This document shows positions 1-11,810 of a DNA stretch of 64,000 nucleotides, piece by piece (positions within the stretch are counted from its first letter, which is position 1; each line of letters opens with the position of its first letter). The position numbers and the translations under genes are program-made. Under the pieces are notes generated by a model. The model was not told where the DNA came from and did no database searches. It saw nothing but the letters and a program-made list of their open reading frames with translations. The stretch comes from Symsagittifera roscoffensis (Eukaryota; Xenacoelomorpha; Acoela; Convolutidae), in assembly GCF_963678635.1 (NCBI RefSeq), contig NC_087066.1, forward strand, positions 67,591,477-67,655,476, written 5' to 3'.

Positions 1-965
1 TGACCAGCTCATGGGCACACTCCAGACGTTCCAGTGACTCAATCGAGCTGACCATGCCGTAAAATTCCCAGGCGGTCATCAGGCTCACTTCCGTTACTCC
101 ATGGCAATCCCCAGTCATTTCGATCTCACTTTTCGCCGACATACTCAATCTTCCCTACAATTTGGCTAAGTGGCAGTGCTGTTCACTCACTGCATTTAAG
201 CGGCGGTCAGTCCCACTCACGTGCCCTTCCGTTCCACAGCTGAAAGCTAGGCAAGTGCCCTTCTTCATCCAATCCCTTGGATAATTCATTTCGAACGGTT
301 CCGTGGGTGGTCTGTCATCCTGCTTTGTTGTTTTCAGAGCCAAGAGGTGATGTATTACGGCTAAATTGTGCAGACTCCTGTCATCATCCAACTCTAGTGC
401 GACGTCTACCGTCATGTCCCATATCAAATTGAGGGCACCATGAAGGCTTCATGAGCTCCCACATGGTTACTAAGCTGGTTTTCAAGGGACCGTCCCATGA
501 ACCGCATCCAAAGCTCACGTACCCCTTCAGCTCCGGAACCGAGGGTTCGACCACTCGTTCCTTTAAGATGATTCCCAGTCTTGGCTGTTCAACCGTCAGC
601 CTGCCGATCTCCTTCATTCTTTCGACCCAGAAATTGAGGACTATGATCTGTTCGAAGTCAAAATACGCATCCCTTGCTTTGTCTTCAACAAAGGGGTTAT
701 ACGCCATTCCGAGTACGCCTGACGCTTACTGGAATGTTTTCAGTTTGCCCAAGGTCGCGTACTTCTTTGGATCTCTGGCTTTTTCAGTTGATTCACTGTT
801 CACTTTAAGTTCTTTGTTTGAGTATCTCCTCACTTCCTCCAGTCTCCGGTAGCTCTCAAAATCAGTAGACTCCTTGGTCGGTATTTGGAGCGACATGTAC
901 TGATATAACTCCAGCAGAGCACTCAGGAAGGTCCATTCAGGATTACGCAAAAAATTCCCGTTCAT
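1..965 (-). pseudogene. broken coding region, unknown family (possible retroelement gag)
   Basis: One minus-strand frame runs from an ATG at 965 to about 425, interrupted only by a TAA at 726-728. A frameshift near 425 then moves it to a frame that continues through a TAG at 155-157 to the left edge. Together this is about 320 codons of a single decayed gene, open to the left. Composition is protein-like, with more balanced GC than its surroundings. Around 225-260 the product reads CLAFSCGTEGH, spaced like a degenerate C-x4-C-x4-H zinc knuckle, which weakly suggests Gag. Two short stretches, SLVTMWEL and SLMTAWEF, resemble each other. I do not recognise the family; a decayed host gene is equally possible. 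Confidence 0.4.
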
Positions 966-1177
966 TTAATTGAGGAAGAATCAGTATTTATAAAACAAAG
1001 TGCTAATTTGACTCACACTTTTGCTTGTGCTTTATAACAAAACCAGACAAGAGTTATAACGAAAGGAAAAGGTTCACATTATCCTCAGTATTCTTACGAC
1101 CTCATAAGAATACATTCCCTCATGATATATATTGATATTACAGAATTTAATTTTGTAGGTGATACAAAACTCCTTTA

Positions 1178-1402
1178 ATGCGTTGTATTCCTTTGATTTC
1201 CAAAGTGAAAAATGGTGACATAATATCTACAGGACAGTACTTGAATTATCAATCTTTTACAAATCTAAAATTATTGAAAAACTTTTTCCATACCAAAAAA
1301 ATAGAAGTAAGGGACACTACAGGTGAAAAAATTCCTTTTGTGTTCATAGGAAATACACTAGTTGTTCTCTTATTTCGCAAAATAGCGGATAATCTTTTCT
1401 AA
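1178..1402 (+). pseudogene. C-terminal remnant of a Polinton-type capsid-companion protein
   Basis: Short ORF of 74 codons. Its last 45 residues have the pattern I associate with the C-terminus of the gene preceding the F54H12.2-like capsid gene in metazoan Polinton clusters: IEVRDTTGEKIPF, then a hydrophobic strand ending LFRK. Seen: the motif, and its position directly upstream of an F54H12.2-like gene on the same strand. Inferred: the family. The rest of the gene is missing or unrecognisable; upstream sequence to 966 holds nothing I can read. The 1,456-1,647 stretch between the two capsid genes has an open frame but no family I recognise. Confidence 0.5.
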
Positions 1403-1678
1403 TATATAGTTCATACACAATTTTTGCTCAAAGTTCAGCTAATTTCACTTTTTTTGTGGGCTTCGCCAGCTGCAAAAAAAATCGAAGCAAAATACCTTCT
1501 GAAAAAGAAATGAGTATAAAGCAAAGTAGTCATTTTCGGTATGGAGCTATTAGAAATTCTTCTGTTGAGATTTTGGACGAAGACCCAGTTTTGAAAACAA
1601 AATTTTTTCCCAGTACTTCTCTAGATGCAAACAGGAAACAGGATTGAGTTTTAATTTGAGACGGATCGTAATCTTAAT

Positions 1679-2813
1679 TTGGATATGTGTGATATCCAAC
1701 TCAGCTTAAAGCTTCAATTATTCGAAAGAAGATTGTTTGACGCTTTCAAGAGAGATAAAGCAGAACATAAAGCCAAATCTGACGATGATTCAGATGAGGA
1801 ACCAGAACCTTACTTAAATTATGCACACAATCTACTAAATTCACTATTGCCCAATTTTGATTTTTTTTAACATTAGAAGGGTTCACAACGCCAAATGATT
1901 ATGTCCTCATGAAGCACAAATATTGAATGAGTTCAACTGGTCGGCGGTGAGTAATAAAGGAATACTTGATGTCACGGATATAGTTTGAGGAACTTCCGGA
2001 AGCTTTGGATATGTATCCTTTCACTAATAGGGCATTTTTTTTAGAATAGGGGACAACTTTTCACTTTTTGACAGGCTTGCTTTTGATTTGTTTTTAAGTG
2101 AAAAATTATTACTATCAAAAACCAAGATTCGAATTCAACTAACTCGAGCTAGAACTAATTTTTACATGCTGTCTGTTAATCCAAATGCTAGTCTGAAATT
2201 TGTTGATTGTTTGGTGCTTACTAGAAGACTTTTAGTCGCTGAACCTAATCATAAAAACTTGCAATAGAATCTGGAAAAGGAACCTGCTCATTACAATTAC
2301 ATGGAAACTATAGCAAGAAGTTTTACCATTCCATCCCGTCAAAACCAGTTTATTCGGGAAAAAATTTTCAAAAATGCATCAATCAGAAGAATAGTTGTTG
2401 CAATGAATACAAATTCAGCTGTTGCGGGATCTTTTCTTAAAAATCCTTTCATTTATCAGCAATTTCGTTTGTGAGATTTTAGATTTATTCGGGGTGGAAG
2501 AGCATTTAATTCGTTAGATACAACTCCTGCTTGTTGTCCCTATGTTACAACAATGATAGCAATGCATTTTATTGAAGGTTTTCCAGCTCTTCCTATGGAA
2601 GATTTTCAAAATCACTCTATCTTAGTTTTTGACTGGATATCCATACAGGATGCAAAAGAACAGTTGCATTATCCAGAACTTAAAGAAGAAAGCTTGAGAA
2701 TAGAAATGTTTTTCCATTTTCCCTTCGAGCAAGTAACGGAATTGATAGTCTTGGGAGAAAGACTATCAGACATTCAAACTGACAAATTCGGAACATTCGC
2801 TAAAATTGTTTAA
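1679..2813 (+). pseudogene. decayed Polinton/adintovirus-type capsid protein (F54H12.2-like)
   Basis: Decayed virus-type capsid gene read across several frames with stops and frameshifts. In order: an N-terminal beta-rich piece at 1,679-1,870, a middle piece at about 2,060-2,270 (LLSKTKIRIQLTRA, then LVLTRRLL), a conserved block at about 2,300-2,470 (ARSFTIPSRQNQF, then RRIVVAMNTNSAVAGSFLKN) and an open C-terminal frame at 2,553-2,813 ending in a strand of the type seen before FDLTPD-like ends. These landmarks match, from memory, the F54H12.2-like proteins encoded by Polintons in many animals. It sits between the companion fragment and a protease fragment on the same strand, the expected cassette order. 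Stops include a TAG at 2,267 and a TGA at 2,473. Confidence 0.65.
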
Positions 2814-3240
2814 TTTGTTTTAGATTGGGACATTTCATCATTATTGTCTCTGCACTAACTATTTTATTTTTCTTTAGAACCAATTCTCTGGAAAAAAAGA
2901 GACCATGAATGCCGTGTAATTGAAAACCCAAGAAACTCTCACCCTAACCCCAACTCTTCTGCACCATAGACTAAGAAGCAAAGATCAATAACTTTTGTCC
3001 AGTACATGGGTTTCGTGTATGGGACTTAGTTGAATCAGTACCTAAACGCGTGTAAGCCATTAATGTTACTTTTTTATCCTAAAAGGCATTATCAAGCTAT
3101 CAATTTTTTTCTAATGCAAATCAGTGGACAATTGCAATGTTGAATAGTTTTTCACTTCTGTAATTTATTGAAAAAATCCTGAGCTCAGGTTCAAATACAT
3201 GTAATCTTACCCCTCTGATAATATACCTCAATTATTAAAA

Positions 3241-3519
3241 AATGCTTTAGCAACTAATAAAAGAGCCGCAAGCAATGATAGAGGAGAACACTGGACCATG
3301 ATTGCTAGACTGGACAAAAATTATCACTTTGTTCATTCTTTGGGTTGAAAAAGAACAACTTATTCACTTCCAACCAAAAAATTTTGGCTCACACAATGTC
3401 CTCAAATAATGGTTCAAAGAAAATTACGAAAAACTGATAAATTGCGTAGATTCTACGCAATTTTTTATCGGCTTTTCTTTTTTAAAAATTCTTCTGAAGA
3501 TTTTAGCTATTGTCCATGA
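3241..3519 (+). pseudogene. decayed adenain-like cysteine protease fragment (Polinton type)
   Basis: A 92-codon frame with one internal TGA (3,346-3,348). It contains GEHW followed by MIARL and later FYAIF, the spacing of the His box and Cys box of the adenovirus-type maturation proteases of Polintons. The expected catalytic Cys codon is CGT (Arg) at 3,445-3,447, and the acidic residue expected before SLG is His, so the enzyme is dead. It lies 430 bp downstream of the capsid remnant on the same strand, completing a capsid-plus-protease cassette. Family assignment is by motif and context only. Confidence 0.55.
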
Positions 3520-4819
3520 TGTGCATGTTTTGAATTTCATAAGTAAAATTATGTGAAAATGCATTTTTTATTTGTAAGTGTAAACATTGCAGTGAATTTA
3601 CTAAACGATGTAGTGATTTGTTTTTTTCTTTCATTATTTTTTTTTAGAAAAAGTATCTTAACAACTAACCTTTTGATGTAATACAGGGAGAATGATGAAT
3701 CAATGAGAAGGTTGTACTCTCCCAATTGAAAGAATTGACAATAGAACATTTAAGTTCATGGAAATGGTAACCAATTTCTAGTAATTTGTATAATCTTCTT
3801 AAAAGATTACTCTGAGAAAGATCAAAAAATTAACAAACCGAAAAAATCGGACGCAAAAAAATAATGATTTTAAAACTTTGACGGCGTAAACTTTTACCGG
3901 GGCAGAGCAAATGCCAAATTTGGATAATTTTTTTTCGAAATTTCAAACACTTTAAAGAATATTAAAAGTATTTAAGTCAAAGTGATTAAGGAGAACTGAC
4001 AATAATTGTTGAAAGAAACATGACAGAAAAAAAAATATGTTGAGGTAGAAATGAGAACTTTACGAAAACATGTGATTGGTTGAAACTTTAAAAAAAATAA
4101 GCATATTTATGTCTTAGTTCCTATGAGTAGTTCATGCAATTTTGATTGGATGTATTTCAAATTTTTATGAAAAAATTTAATCTCTCAAGAAAGCAATTCA
4201 TGCTTAATGAACTTAGTGAGAAAATGCTAATATGCAAGTGTCATATGATCGGGAGATGTTTATGTGAAAAAAAAGATAAAACAATTCAAAAAAGTAATAA
4301 GTATAATGGAGCTGGCATCTTTTATCCAGATAACCTGCGGATTAAAAGATTAAAGGGGATTTTTAAAAAATCAACCTCAAGGAGCTTTCCAGCTTCCCAT
4401 GATATCCCCTAGAGCGGAATAATTAACTTGTCAAAGAAAATCCCCTCATATCATGTTTTGTCAAGATGAAATTTATTTGCAAAATTGGAAAAAATTTCAA
4501 AAAAGTTTCTGAAACCTACCATCTGAAATTTACCATTAACCTAATCAAAATAATAGATTTATTACAGATACTACACGTAATTTTCACCAATTACATAACG
4601 CGCAGCGAGATTTTTGCGAAAAAAACTAAACCCCGACCAAAAAAAAATGGGCTTTCTTACCATTTTCTTACCATCACACTGAAACCTTGCCACTCCCTAT
4701 CCTACTACATTATGAAACCTATTCCCTATCTTCACACATGCCAGTGGTCCCGGAAATCTTTTCCCTATCTTAAAACATGGGATACCACCGGCACCCCCCC
4801 ATTTCTACTCACTCTTCTA
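3520..4819. other. no recognisable gene
   Basis: AT-rich sequence. Two short plus-strand open frames (4,146-4,412 and 4,466-4,855) are Lys/Phe-rich and unlike anything I recognise. They could be further Polinton debris or chance. Nothing else is supportable here. Confidence 0.4.
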
Positions 4820-5932
4820 CTACTTACCATAATTGCTCGTTTTAGCAGTACTTAAAATACCCTACTCAGGATACCTCTTATCCAGCAACCACTCTATCTT
4901 CATTGACTATTAATGCAATTTTCTTTGGTATTACAGATGCACTAAAGTGTTTTACCACTTTATGTTTTTGAAGATAGAAGATGCTACCAACGAATCCCTA
5001 TATTTTATGAAAAATAAAGCACATTTGTAGAAACAATATCACGGCTTACAAATTTTTGGGATGCAGCTGTCCCATGTGGATCTGAAAGTAGCCAGAACAT
5101 AGTACAGATTAATGCGAACGAAGATGAATATTATCTTCTCACCTCATATCCTACAATAATGTCACCTTTAAAGGAATTTTCACCCGACAGCGTACGCGCA
5201 ATTGCTCGTAGCTCAAACATGTATCTACAATCAATATGAGGTTTACGAAAACTGACTGAAACAGCAGCGTTCTCAAATTTTTTATAGAAATGACTTTATT
5301 GATTTTAAAGACTATATATATCCTAGCGTTGAACAATACCGTCCCCAAGATGTCTCATCAATTAAAAGTTTTGGTTTTTTAATCACAATAAAGTGCTAGC
5401 TTCTCTAGGATGGTCCTACTTTATATAAAGAAGACTGACTAAATTATAAGCAGTAATCATTTTTCTTGAATTTTTTTTTCACTTCTACAAGGAATCTATA
5501 ACACATCTGCAATACACACGCAAGTTAAAAGACAAGCAAGCGTAGCCGCATTTTATTTGCAGGATTATTTGGAAAATTTTCCACATGAAATAATAAAATC
5601 CTCTTTGACGCTCAGATAAGCGAACATAACAAAAAGCGAGCTACAAAATCAAACACATGACACTCCACAGAACAAAACAGTTTCAACTCCAACACAGCAA
5701 CACTACATCAACACAGTCTACATAATAATTACCCTTTATCTTTAGTCCCACAAAATATAAGAAACACAAAAGCATTTTTTGAACATACCTCTCAAGGTTT
5801 TATTTTCCCACGAAGTCCAATATCTCATATAACACTCTATCAACCTATCATCGACGACACGTATGATCAAATTGTAGAAAAAAGGCACACATAAAGTGTT
5901 CGTTCTCAAAATAATCATCTTTTTAGCCTACG
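4820..5932 (+). pseudogene. env: envelope glycoprotein remnant (C-terminal part and tail)
   Basis: Frame fragments correspond to the last third of the envelope protein of the minus-strand copy: a segment ending LKIPYSGYLLSS (4,850-4,890), a segment around FWDAAVPCGSES (5,066-5,105), then the block DEYYLLTSYPT (5,120-5,160). From about 5,440 the sequence follows the membrane-anchor and cytoplasmic-tail part (RILFAGLF-like text near 5,550, SLVP near 5,740). Multiple stops and frameshifts make it non-functional. Nothing of the ectodomain N-terminus is present. Confidence 0.7.
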
Positions 5933-7446
5933 ATGAGCCGACAGATTGGATCCCTTAACTGTTCCCTTTCCTATCCATCAAACCTCCAGCGCCATTCTTA
6001 CCGCATTTCATTCTCAGACCTGAGCTCTTTCTTCTACCCAGTTTTTCTTCTAACTCACTAGTTTTTGACACCATATCAAAATTTGATAATTTTGATATAA
6101 AAACCCTGATGAGTTCCTGATTGGAACCTAGCCTTACAAACTGTTCTCAACCACCTTTCCGACCCATTGTTTTCCAACTTCCAAATGAAACCTCCTCCTC
6201 CTCCCCCTCTTCTTATACTGACGCTACTCCTATCTTTTCTTCAATGACAAGTCATCAACCCGACGTACCTAGCCTAGTGACCGACAACCAACTAGAGCAT
6301 GAATTAGATAACTTTATAACCAATAATAACACCTTCATGACACAAAAAACGCGGTAAAAATTCATCAGCTAACTCACTCAGCCCAAACCTCCAAATCCTC
6401 AACTGAACTCAGTTTATATTGCACCCACAAGAGCACAAAGTGTTTTTTATAAATGAAAGCCCCCTTACGCTACACCTCTGTTTCTGATTATTCGTCCACG
6501 ATCATCCCGATTGTATTCTCATCACCCACAACATCCCAGAATTTTTAAACCACAACTTGCCATTGTCCTCCAAGATACATACTATACGTCAAATAATGGC
6601 AACCAACTGAACTTGATCGTTGATGAATATGTGCTAGTTCCCACACTCTCCTGGATCACTAACTACAATTTTACTAAGCCACCAAAACTTCCTTGGAAAA
6701 ACACCCTCAAAGATAACGAACTCTGTCATTCCCTCAATCGCCAACTAACTACCAACTAAAATCACTTCACTACCATCGGTTCAACTCAGACCTTAAATTG
6801 ATTCATTGCACCAATTGCTAATCGATTTTCCATTAACCATTACGATCATGCTATAACCATATATATGGAAGATACCCCACACGAAGACGACCCAAACACT
6901 ACTACTCTAGTAAAAGACGACTTTTTCAATAAATCAGAATATATATCCCACCTTGATAGCACTAACAAAAAGCACACCAGCACGTAGCCCACAGTATCGT
7001 TTCAAATTTATCAACTCAAAGTATTAAACACCATGTTTCTTAAACTTCACCTATTGTTTCAAATCTACTAACTTACACGGCATCCTCTGTAATTACCATC
7101 CCGTCAGACAGATGTATTTTTTTGCCCACTAACCAACATCTTTCCCCATTGATGACGCTCGCCCATTCATAATTTTCCAAAAGTATGTACCGCTCATTGA
7201 ACTAACCCTACTCGAACATATTCACAATACTAAATTTAATCGCAAGCCTTATAAACTAATCGAAAACATGAATTATGAGTTTTCACTACTTACTCAGGAT
7301 GTAAAGTCATCAAGTCGCTTGAATTTTTTTGGCTTCTGCTTCACACTAAACACGTAATCCGCATGCTCACCAAGCTTCTCGTAACATCTGACACGATAAA
7401 AATTAACTTCCCCCATGGAATTGTCCTTGAAATAGAGCCCTCGTAA
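5933..7446 (+). pseudogene. decayed copy of the 604-aa accessory gene
   Basis: Starts at an ATG in the same local context (ATGAGCCGACA) as the intact gene on the minus strand at 61,063. Readable pieces are 6,121-6,357 (Ser/Pro-rich, containing ELDNFIT), 6,511-6,759 (containing VDEYVLVPTLSWI) and a C-terminal end containing INFPHG just before the TAA at 7,444-7,446. It is about 300 nt shorter than the intact gene and broken by stops and frameshifts. Family and function are unknown; its value here is that it shows the gene was already part of the element when this old copy inserted. Confidence 0.65.
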
Positions 7447-9006
7447 GTATGAATTTATTGTTAACATTAAAAAATTAAAAAAAAACAATTACCATTATTA
7501 CACGCAATTATTACTTTTTTGTTAGATTTCACCAATCAATTACCTGAAATAAAAATAAAACAAAAAAAAACAAAAATCAGAAATTATCTGAGTAATTTTT
7601 AAAGTTTAAATCTTATAGTGAAACTGAATTGTTTCAGTTCAGAAAAATTTATAACCAATGCAAAAAATTAATAATTCTGTAGTAAAATTCAAAATATACA
7701 AAGACGTAAATTATTAAAATGCAAATAAATTCTAAGAAACTGAATTTTCTTTGTGTGCCTTTTTGTAAACTTCAATAAATTTTCCTTTACTCGCCCCCAT
7801 TTCAAGCACTCTATCTGCCAAAACCGAGAAACTCGCCCGCAAAGCATTGTTGAAAAATTGAATCTCCAGCTTCAGAAACCAACTAATAACAGCCTAAACT
7901 TGTTTTCACGCGTTTTAAACTTTCCCATACCTAAATGGAAGGATTTAGAAATAAGCTTAAACTAACCAACGCAGCTTACTAATATCACAAAACCAATCGC
8001 TTGTATAAGAAAGTCTCACGGTGCTCAGACCAGATTAAACCCAGATTAAAACCAAATAAACTATTCTTTTGAAACCCACTTTCAAGTTTTATTGAAACGT
8101 TTAAAACACAAAAAAGCAAAAAGAAAATCCAAAACATAATAATTTGTTTATTTTTTTTTTGAAAAAGGACACATCTGAAACAAAAAGAGAAAAACGCCTG
8201 GTAAAATAGAACAAAAATTTGAACACAAAAAGAGACTCTGCTCAGAGAGACGGAAAAATTATGCTTCTCAATTGGACTCACCACCCAGTGGGACGTCCTC
8301 AGCATGCTCTATAGCCGGCCTAACCCACCGCGCTACATCACGCCTATGACCCAAACTCTTTTTTTGACGAGAGTTGCTCTAGGGCGAGCGACTTTTAAAA
8401 ATAACCGCTTTTGCAATAACCGCTTTTGCAAATTTCAGTTATTAAAAACGCTTTTGCAAGAACAACTAATAAAACATCAGAACTAAAATTGATCTCTTTA
8501 ACAAGATATGGATCTTAAAATGCAAGGTAAAAAAATTTTTAGAGCAAACGGAACGAGCAGCAAAGGGAGATAAAAACTCGACGACATTTCGACTTTGGAT
8601 TGACAAATCTATTGGTTTGTTGCCGTAGTCATCTCGCGGTATTTGAAGTATGGACCCAATTTCGCAGCAAAGGAACCCATTGAAGAAGAACAATGGCTAA
8701 TGCGATGTTGACCTCACATACGGATCCTAGCCACTTGGCTTTTCACACAGTAAGGTCTTCATCTTGCACTTAGTCTCGCTCTAGCTTAGAGAAATCGACA
8801 CTTCAATGTATCAATTTGAAATCTGGACTCGATCACTCAAGACGATTTAGGATAAAACGAGACCCACTTCTGAAACACGAACAACAGCCCTTCTTTTCTC
8901 TACGAAGACAGCTACATCTTTCCCTCCTTCACGCATTCACTTCTTCAAAAGAAAACTACTCCATAAAAACATCTCTCCATCCATCTTTCGCTACAAAAAA
9001 TATGGG
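7447..9006 (+). other. E1 3' noncoding region
   Basis: Noncoding stretch between the accessory gene and the 3' LTR. It contains a block beginning ACTAACCAACGCAGCTTACTAA (7,963) and a GGCCTAACCCACC motif (8,314) that recur in the same order at 49,919-50,290 and, reversed, at 58,340-58,720. AT-rich otherwise, with no supported ORF. It ends in a purine-rich GGG directly before the LTR. Confidence 0.6.
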
Positions 9007-9392
9007 TGGGACCAGTTGAAAACTAGTATTTACTACCAATTATATTCTTGATAAAACTATCTCTATGAAATATTTTTTTACTAAACAATGATGATCCATA
9101 ACGAACACTGAAAATTATTTGTAATGCTGAAACTACTTGTAAGCACCAGAACATTTTAAAAATAACTTAGAAGTCAGGTGTTCTCCTTTGGAATAAGCTC
9201 CAGAAATCTAACCCGCAAGTACCATTATACGCTAGATCTATTGAGACTGGGAGATATAAGAGAAAGGTTAAGATTGGTATTAGACTTAGAAAGTGCAAGA
9301 ATCTGTCCGGCCGAAAAAAAGATAGCGTGACGAACAAGCAGTGTACCTTATCTGAAATTACTCTATGGGTAAGCTTCCCTTAGCATAACTCA
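9007..9392 (+). repeat. E1 3' LTR (degenerate)
   Basis: Begins TGGGACC after a GGG run and ends near ACTCA. Interior stretches at 9,200-9,370 (CTAGATCTATTGAGACT, TCCGGCCGAAAA, ATTACTCTATG) match the other LTRs in the window. Much of its first half has diverged, including the palindrome seen in younger LTRs. Boundaries are accurate to a few bases. Confidence 0.75.
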
Positions 9393-9399
9393 ATTGGTC

Positions 9400-9700
9400 T
9401 CCTAGTTTTCACTAAAAAATTGGGCCGTCACCAGTACTCGAGTGCAAGCCAGCCGGTTCAGCCGCCGCCGGAGTTCAAAGTAACACTTCGCCGCCACGAA
9501 TTACACACAGTGCCAGCCTCGGCTGAATCATTTCGTGAGTAATACAGTAAAGAGTCAGCTACTGTTTTGCGTCAGCTATTATTCTAAAAAAGGATGATTT
9601 CAGCCGGATGAGCCACCGCAGCCGACAACTTTCGCTTCGAGCCGCCGAGCTTGCTCGGCTGAGCCGGCGCGCGTCTCTAGTAGAAACATTGTTAAAGCCT
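9400..9700. repeat. GC-rich CAGCCG/GAGCCG degenerate repeat
   Basis: An island of CAGCCG, CCGCCG and GAGCCG words in AT-rich DNA, occurring in both orientations (AGCCGCC at 9,459 and 9,640; CGGCTGA at 9,518 and 9,656). It looks like a small foldback or palindromic repeat next to the E1 LTR. No coding sense found. Confidence 0.4.
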
Positions 9701-9759
9701 ACATTATGCTATCATAGAGCAGAAACTTCTCATTGAGATAATACATCGTAATTTTTTAG

Positions 9760-10194
9760 GCATCTCAGCATTTCGACGTTGACACGGCGATACTTAACCG
9801 AAATCCGTTGGATAATGTGGTACCGCCTTTCGAAGATTTGCGCTTTATGTTCATGTGTACTGCTGCCAACTCATGCTTCATTCTGGGGGGTGCCATCAAT
9901 GGGCCAAGAAGGTGGCTTCCTCTTCCACATGGTAGATACTACCAAGCTAGAGAGTTTCAGAATGTGATTGTGATTGGAAACCGACACAAGAACCCTTTTC
10001 ACAACGAAAGGATGCTTTACGCCCCATGTGGCTTATACCACACTGTAGAGACGAACGGCTCCTACAATGGCGACTTAACAAGTGTGGATGAATGCTTCAT
10101 AAAAGTTAGTGCCAACTTCTTTTCTTCCAATTCCCATGCCTCCCTAATAGGGCCCAGAGTTCGAATTGATTATCACCTTCCGCGACCAAAATAA
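9760..10194 (+). CDS. exon-like open frame, unknown protein
   Basis: Open frame directly after TTTTTTAG, a good splice acceptor (AG at 9,758-9,759). It stays open to a TAA at 10,192-10,194, or to a candidate donor (GTTAGT) after 10,104, which would give a phase-0 exon of 115 codons. The product has balanced composition with Cys, Trp and Gly-Pro (MFMCTAANSCFILGG, RWLPLPHGRYYQ), unlike the AT-driven chance frames around it. No family recognised, no signal peptide or membrane segment evident. It could be a host exon or an exon captured from a transposon; no neighbouring exon was found on the same strand nearby. Confidence 0.4.
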   Translation, partial: ASQHFDVDTAILNRNPLDNVVPPFEDLRFMFMCTAANSCFILGGAINGPRRWLPLPHGRYYQAREFQNVIVIGNRHKNPFHNERMLYAPCGLYHTVETNGSYNGDLTSVDECFIKVSANFFSSNSHASLIGPRVRIDYHLPRPK

Positions 10195-10934
10195 TACGTT
10201 GCAACCAAGTCTTACCATGCAAATTTAAGTTCGACCATTTCGACGTATCATTGATCACGATTAATCGCATATGTATGATATTGGTTAAGTTTTGGTTTAG
10301 TTTCACAAAATCAATTTATGTTTCGACCCTATTCGACCGAGGCAATTCAACTCGGTACTTTTGGCGAAATTTACTATCCTTTGACCTTGTTAAAAGCATA
10401 GTGGATGTGGTTTGACCATATCGACAAAAGATAAAAGTCGAGCTAGCGCAACTTTTTTTAAACTATAATTTAAGCATTTTTTTCAGCTCAAAATTTTTTT
10501 CCGAACAGGCAAAAATGTCCTAAAATCAAGAACCAATACTGCCTGATAAAAGCACGTACCATTAAAAAGCATGAGAATTGGTTTTTGTTTTAAATTTTTT
10601 TTGAGACGCTACGCACAATTTAGGCTTTTTCAAAAACTAGTTTAACAATTCTTAAAGTGGTACCAATGAGAAAATGTTTTTTTAAAGACAGTTTTTAAGA
10701 GTCATTGAACGTAGTTCAGACTCTTATATGGTTCGTGATGAATTTTAAGGAAAATTTTCAAAATTTGTTTGGGCTCAATTTTTTTTTTTCGCGGTTGTGT
10801 CTTTTAACTCTTTTTAAGCAATAAAGCAATATCCCCTACTGCAAAAACTTAAAGACCAGGAAAAGTCGTAAGAAATTCGTTCAGGCTAACTTTACTTTTT
10901 GCCCTCTGACCTTTGATTTTTTTAGAGTCTAGTT
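10195..10934. other. no recognisable feature
   Basis: AT-rich sequence with several TTCGACC words between 10,230 and 10,420. No coding frame, RNA gene or named repeat can be supported. Confidence 0.4.
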
Positions 10935-11157
10935 CATTTCTTGGCTCTTTTTCCTTCCCCCCCCCCCCCACCTCACACGACGTTCAATATGTTAGTGTAA
11001 CGAGTGGTTTTACAAGGTTGAGTATGAAGACCAAATATGTTTGTCGTGGCCTTATTAGTCAGTATGTAAATTTTTATAGCAATCGGACAATGTAGTCAAC
11101 AAATTTACATGTAAAAATTTGCAGGTGGGGGGGAAAAGGAAAAAGAGCCCATTTCTT
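10935..11157. repeat. short foldback element with pyrimidine/purine arms
   Basis: The left arm (10,935-10,972) reads GGCTCTTTTTCCTT followed by a C-run and ACCTC. The right arm (11,122-11,157) is its inverse: GGTGGGGGGG, then AAGGAAAAAGAGCC. The two enclose about 150 bp with no ORF of note. This is the structure of a MITE or foldback element; no target duplication could be confirmed. Confidence 0.6.
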
Positions 11158-11589
11158 TTGTTAAAATGAAGGCACGCTCCTCAGTGAAATTGTCAAAGTA
11201 GCAAGAAACGTGATCGACTTCTAATTTCGAAGAAGAATTTTAAAATTCTCTAATAAATTGTTCTTGAAATCCAAATTCAAAGAGTTATAACGCCATCTAT
11301 TTTTTTATCTATTTTTTTCCGTTTACTTGCTTTCATTGATTCTTTTGTTTAATAAACTTTCAACCAAAAAAAAACAGATTGCTGGGATTTTTTTCAGAAC
11401 TAACTGTTTTGCTTTAATATTTTTTTGAAAAACAAAAAACCGCCTAAGACAGTTCAAATTATGCTGGGTTTTTGAGTGTTTTTCCCTAATGATCCATTCT
11501 AACTATCGTAAAAAACCTGATTTTTTTTCAACTGATTCTCAAAACGGAATTGCATCATTTTTGGAAATTTCGAAACAACTTAATGAGGA
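11158..11589. other. no recognisable feature
   Basis: AT-rich, homopolymer-rich sequence without a supportable ORF or repeat. Confidence 0.35.
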
Positions 11590-11810
11590 AGAGTAGCGGA
11601 TTTAGGGGGTGATTTTTTTGTCTAATTTTTCCAAAAACGGCCTAAAAACCCCTTTTTATGGCTTTTTTCAAAAATTTGCCTGCGTTGCAGAAAATTTGAT
11701 TAAATTATGGTCTTTATAGTACTTTGGGAGAGCTCAGAAAATCAATGTGGTCGACCTAAAAAAAATCCGCCCTTTTCGAGAAGTTCTTAGATCCGAGCCT
11801 GCTGAGGATA
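11590..11810. repeat. dispersed repeat with GGGAGAGCTCAGAAAATC...GTCGACC core
   Basis: Shares an ordered set of words with 55,400-55,625: a TTTTTTCAAAA lead, TGC-rich GCAGAAAATT, CTTTGGGAGAGCTC, GGTCGACC and a TAGATCC end. Partial versions sit at 54,470-54,560 and 55,030-55,110. It is probably one noncoding transposon family, diverged between copies. Confidence 0.55.

Larger units (their letters stand above)
4820..9392 (+). mobile_element. E1: 5'-truncated copy of the giant env-bearing LTR element
   Basis: The 3' portion of the same family as the elements at 32,892-51,353 and 57,250-64,000. It starts inside the envelope gene and continues through the envelope tail, the 604-aa-type accessory gene, the 3' noncoding region and a 3' LTR. 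Protein-level similarity to the minus-strand copy is clear in stretches such as IPYSGYLL, FWDAAVPCGS and SLVP, but stops and indels are frequent. This is the oldest-looking of the three copies. Everything 5' of late env is absent, so this is truncation rather than nesting. Confidence 0.8.
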
